Shown here piece after piece: positions 62,450 through 64,000 of a stretch of DNA of 64,000 nucleotides; position 1 is the stretch's first letter; each line of letters opens with the position of its first letter. The stretch comes from Pseudocitrobacter sp913778145. Its GTDB lineage: Bacteria > Pseudomonadota > Gammaproteobacteria > Enterobacterales > Enterobacteriaceae. The stretch lies in the NCBI GenBank assembly GCA_035726825.1, contig JALNTX010000009.1, forward strand, positions 62,001 to 126,000. Reading direction: 5' to 3'. The notes beneath the pieces are model-generated. The model made no database searches. It had not been told where the DNA came from and worked only from the letters and a program-made list of their open reading frames with translations. The position numbers were made by a program, and so were the translations under genes.

Positions 62450-64000
62450 GTGAATATAAACGTCGCAGATTTGTTAAATGGGAATTACATCCTGTTATTA
62501 TTCGTGGTGCTGGCACTTGGCCTTTGCCTGGGAAAATTACGTCTGGGTTCCGTACAACTCGGTAATTCTATTGGCGTTTTAGTCGTCTCCCTGTTATTAG
62601 GCCAGCAGCATTTCAGTATTAACACGGAGGCGCTCAATCTCGGCTTTATGCTGTTTATTTTTTGCGTGGGCGTGGAAGCCGGGCCTAACTTTTTTTCAAT
62701 TTTCTTCCGCGACGGCAAAAATTATCTGATGCTGGCGCTGGTGATGGTCGGTAGCGCACTGCTGATTGCCCTGGGTCTCGGTAAGCTGTTCGGCTGGGAC
62801 ATCGGCCTGACGGCCGGTATGCTCGCCGGCTCGATGACCTCCACTCCGGTGCTGGTTGGCGCAGGCGATACCCTTCGCCACTCGGGTATGGAACCGGGCC
62901 TGCTGGCTATCGCCCAGGATCACTTAAGCCTTGGTTACGCCCTCACCTATTTGATAGGTCTGGTCAGCCTGATTGTCGGCGCGCGCTATTTGCCAAAACT
63001 GCAGCATCAGGATCTGCAAACCAGCGCCCAGCAAATCGCCCGCGAACGTGGGCTGGACACGGACACCAATCGCAAAGTCTACCTGCCGGTTATTCGCGCC
63101 TATCGCGTCGGCCCGGAGCTGGTGGCGTGGGCTGATGGTAAAAACCTGCGCGAGCTGGGTATCTATCGCCAGACCGGTTGTTATATCGAGCGTATTCGCC
63201 GTAACGGCATTCTGGCGAACCCGGACGGCGACGCAGTGCTGCAGATGGGCGATGAAATTGCGCTGGTGGGATATCCGGACGCCCATGCCCGTCTCGACCC
63301 GAGCTTCCGTAACGGTAAAGAAGTGTTCGACCGCGACCTGCTCGACATGCGCATCGTCACCGAAGAAATCGTGGTCAAAAACCACAATGCCGTGGGGCGC
63401 CGCCTGGCACAATTGAAACTTACCGACCACGGCTGCTTCCTCAACCGTGTCATCCGCAGCCAGATTGAAATGCCTATCGACGACAACGTGGTGCTCAATA
63501 AAGGGGATGTGCTTCAGGTCAGCGGCGACGCGCGACGCGTGAAGACCGTTGCCGACCGCATCGGCTTCGTCTCTATTCACAGCCAGGTCACTGACCTGCT
63601 GGCCTTCTGCGCCTTCTTTATCGTTGGCCTGATGATCGGTATGATCACTTTCCAGTTCAGTAACTTTAGCTTTGGCGTCGGTAACGCCGCAGGTCTGCTG
63701 TTCGCCGGCATCATGCTCGGCTTCCTGCGTGCCAACCACCCCACCTTCGGCTATATTCCGCAGGGCGCGCTGAACATGGTGAAAGAGTTCGGCCTGATGG
63801 TGTTTATGGCAGGCGTGGGTTTAAGCGCGGGCAGCGGCATCGGCAATAGCCTCGGCGCGGTCGGTGGCCAGATGCTGGTTGCAGGCCTGATTGTTAGCCT
63901 GGTGCCAGTAGTGATTAGCTTCCTGTTCGGCGCGTACATTTTGCGCATGAACCGCGCACTGCTGTTCGGCGCCATCATGGGTGCACGTACCTGCGCACCG
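62450..64000 (+). CDS. ybjL: Putative aspartate-alanine exchanger family transporter YbjL, 5' part
   Basis: Inner-membrane transporter of the AAEX family; substrate not established. The first 517 of about 561 residues are in the window and the frame is open to the last base. Five N-terminal helices, two cytoplasmic TrkA-C (RCK_C) domains (about 200-380, for example LREMG-type LRELGIYRQTGCYIERI), then C-terminal helices. The start is GTG at 62450 (MNINVADLLNGNY), matching E. coli YbjL, with only a weak ribosome site. The 274-base gap upstream shows nothing else. Confidence 0.95.
   Translation, partial: MNINVADLLNGNYILLLFVVLALGLCLGKLRLGSVQLGNSIGVLVVSLLLGQQHFSINTEALNLGFMLFIFCVGVEAGPNFFSIFFRDGKNYLMLALVMVGSALLIALGLGKLFGWDIGLTAGMLAGSMTSTPVLVGAGDTLRHSGMEPGLLAIAQDHLSLGYALTYLIGLVSLIVGARYLPKLQHQDLQTSAQQIARERGLDTDTNRKVYLPVIRAYRVGPELVAWADGKNLRELGIYRQTGCYIERIRRNGILANPDGDAVLQMGDEIALVGYPDAHARLDPSFRNGKEVFDRDLLDMRIVTEEIVVKNHNAVGRRLAQLKLTDHGCFLNRVIRSQIEMPIDDNVVLNKGDVLQVSGDARRVKTVADRIGFVSIHSQVTDLLAFCAFFIVGLMIGMITFQFSNFSFGVGNAAGLLFAGIMLGFLRANHPTFGYIPQGALNMVKEFGLMVFMAGVGLSAGSGIGNSLGAVGGQMLVAGLIVSLVPVVISFLFGAYILRMNRALLFGAIMGARTCAP

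Noticed and set aside
62368..62565. Plus-strand 65-codon frame overlapping the ybjL start
   Set aside because: Out of frame with ybjL, no family resemblance, and the GTG start of ybjL aligns with its homologue.
62924..63978. Minus-strand 271-codon frame opposite ybjL
   Set aside because: Antisense shadow of the ybjL transporter gene, which runs to the window end.

Overview
This 64 kb window is enterobacterial chromosome, closely collinear with the Escherichia coli K-12 segment that runs from pflB-pflA through dmsABC, serS, rarA, lolA, ftsK, lrp, trxB, cydDC, aat, infA, clpA, clpS, cspD, macBA, ybjX, ybjD, aqpZ, lysO, hcp-hcr, poxB, ltaE, ybjTS, amiD, ybjQ, ybjP, artPIQM-artJ, rlmC, ybjO, potFGHI, ybjN, rimK, nfsA, ybjC and grxA to ybjM and ybjL. 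Protein lengths and sequences match the E. coli proteins as I remember them, but with steady divergence. The organism therefore looks like a non-Escherichia member of Enterobacteriaceae (Enterobacter, Lelliottia or Citrobacter type). I cannot fix the genus without a search. I see no prophage, insertion sequence, rRNA or tRNA gene.

Layout. 0-9.4 kb: anaerobic metabolism (pyruvate formate-lyase and its activase, DMSO reductase), with an accessory divergent pair (LysR regulator and secreted Ntn amidase) between pflA and ycaD. 9.4-17.5 kb: housekeeping genes on the minus strand (serS, rarA, lolA, ftsK, lrp). 18-23.8 kb: plus-strand redox and N-degron genes (trxB, cydDC, aat) and infA. 23.8-24.3 kb: an infA-clpA gap with a solitary type I-F CRISPR repeat, a candidate IHF site, a REP pair, and no serW tRNA. 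24.3-33.4 kb: clpA, clpS, cspD, macAB, ybjX, ybjD. 33.8-45.9 kb: aqpZ, lysO, the nitrosative-stress pair hcp-hcr, poxB-ltaE-ybjT-ybjS, and amiD-ybjQ facing ybjP. 46.2-50 kb: arginine transporter art genes with ARG boxes. 50.1-52.3 kb: an accessory OmpR/EnvZ-type two-component system that K-12 lacks here. 52.4-61.3 kb: a long minus-strand block (rlmC, ybjO, potIHGF, ybjN, rimK, nfsA, ybjC). 61.5-64 kb: grxA, ybjM and the 5' part of ybjL.

Functional links. Aat, ClpS and ClpA, parts of the N-degron pathway, lie within 4.5 kb of each other. PflA activates PflB. Hcr reduces Hcp. CydDC exports thiols needed for cytochrome bd assembly. PotFGHI imports putrescine and ArtPIQMJ imports arginine. The parts least explained by the conserved backbone are the CRISPR relic, the two-component system, the Ntn hydrolase/LysR pair, and a few oddly placed hairpins.

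All calls come from reading the sequence and remembered family knowledge. No database search was run.
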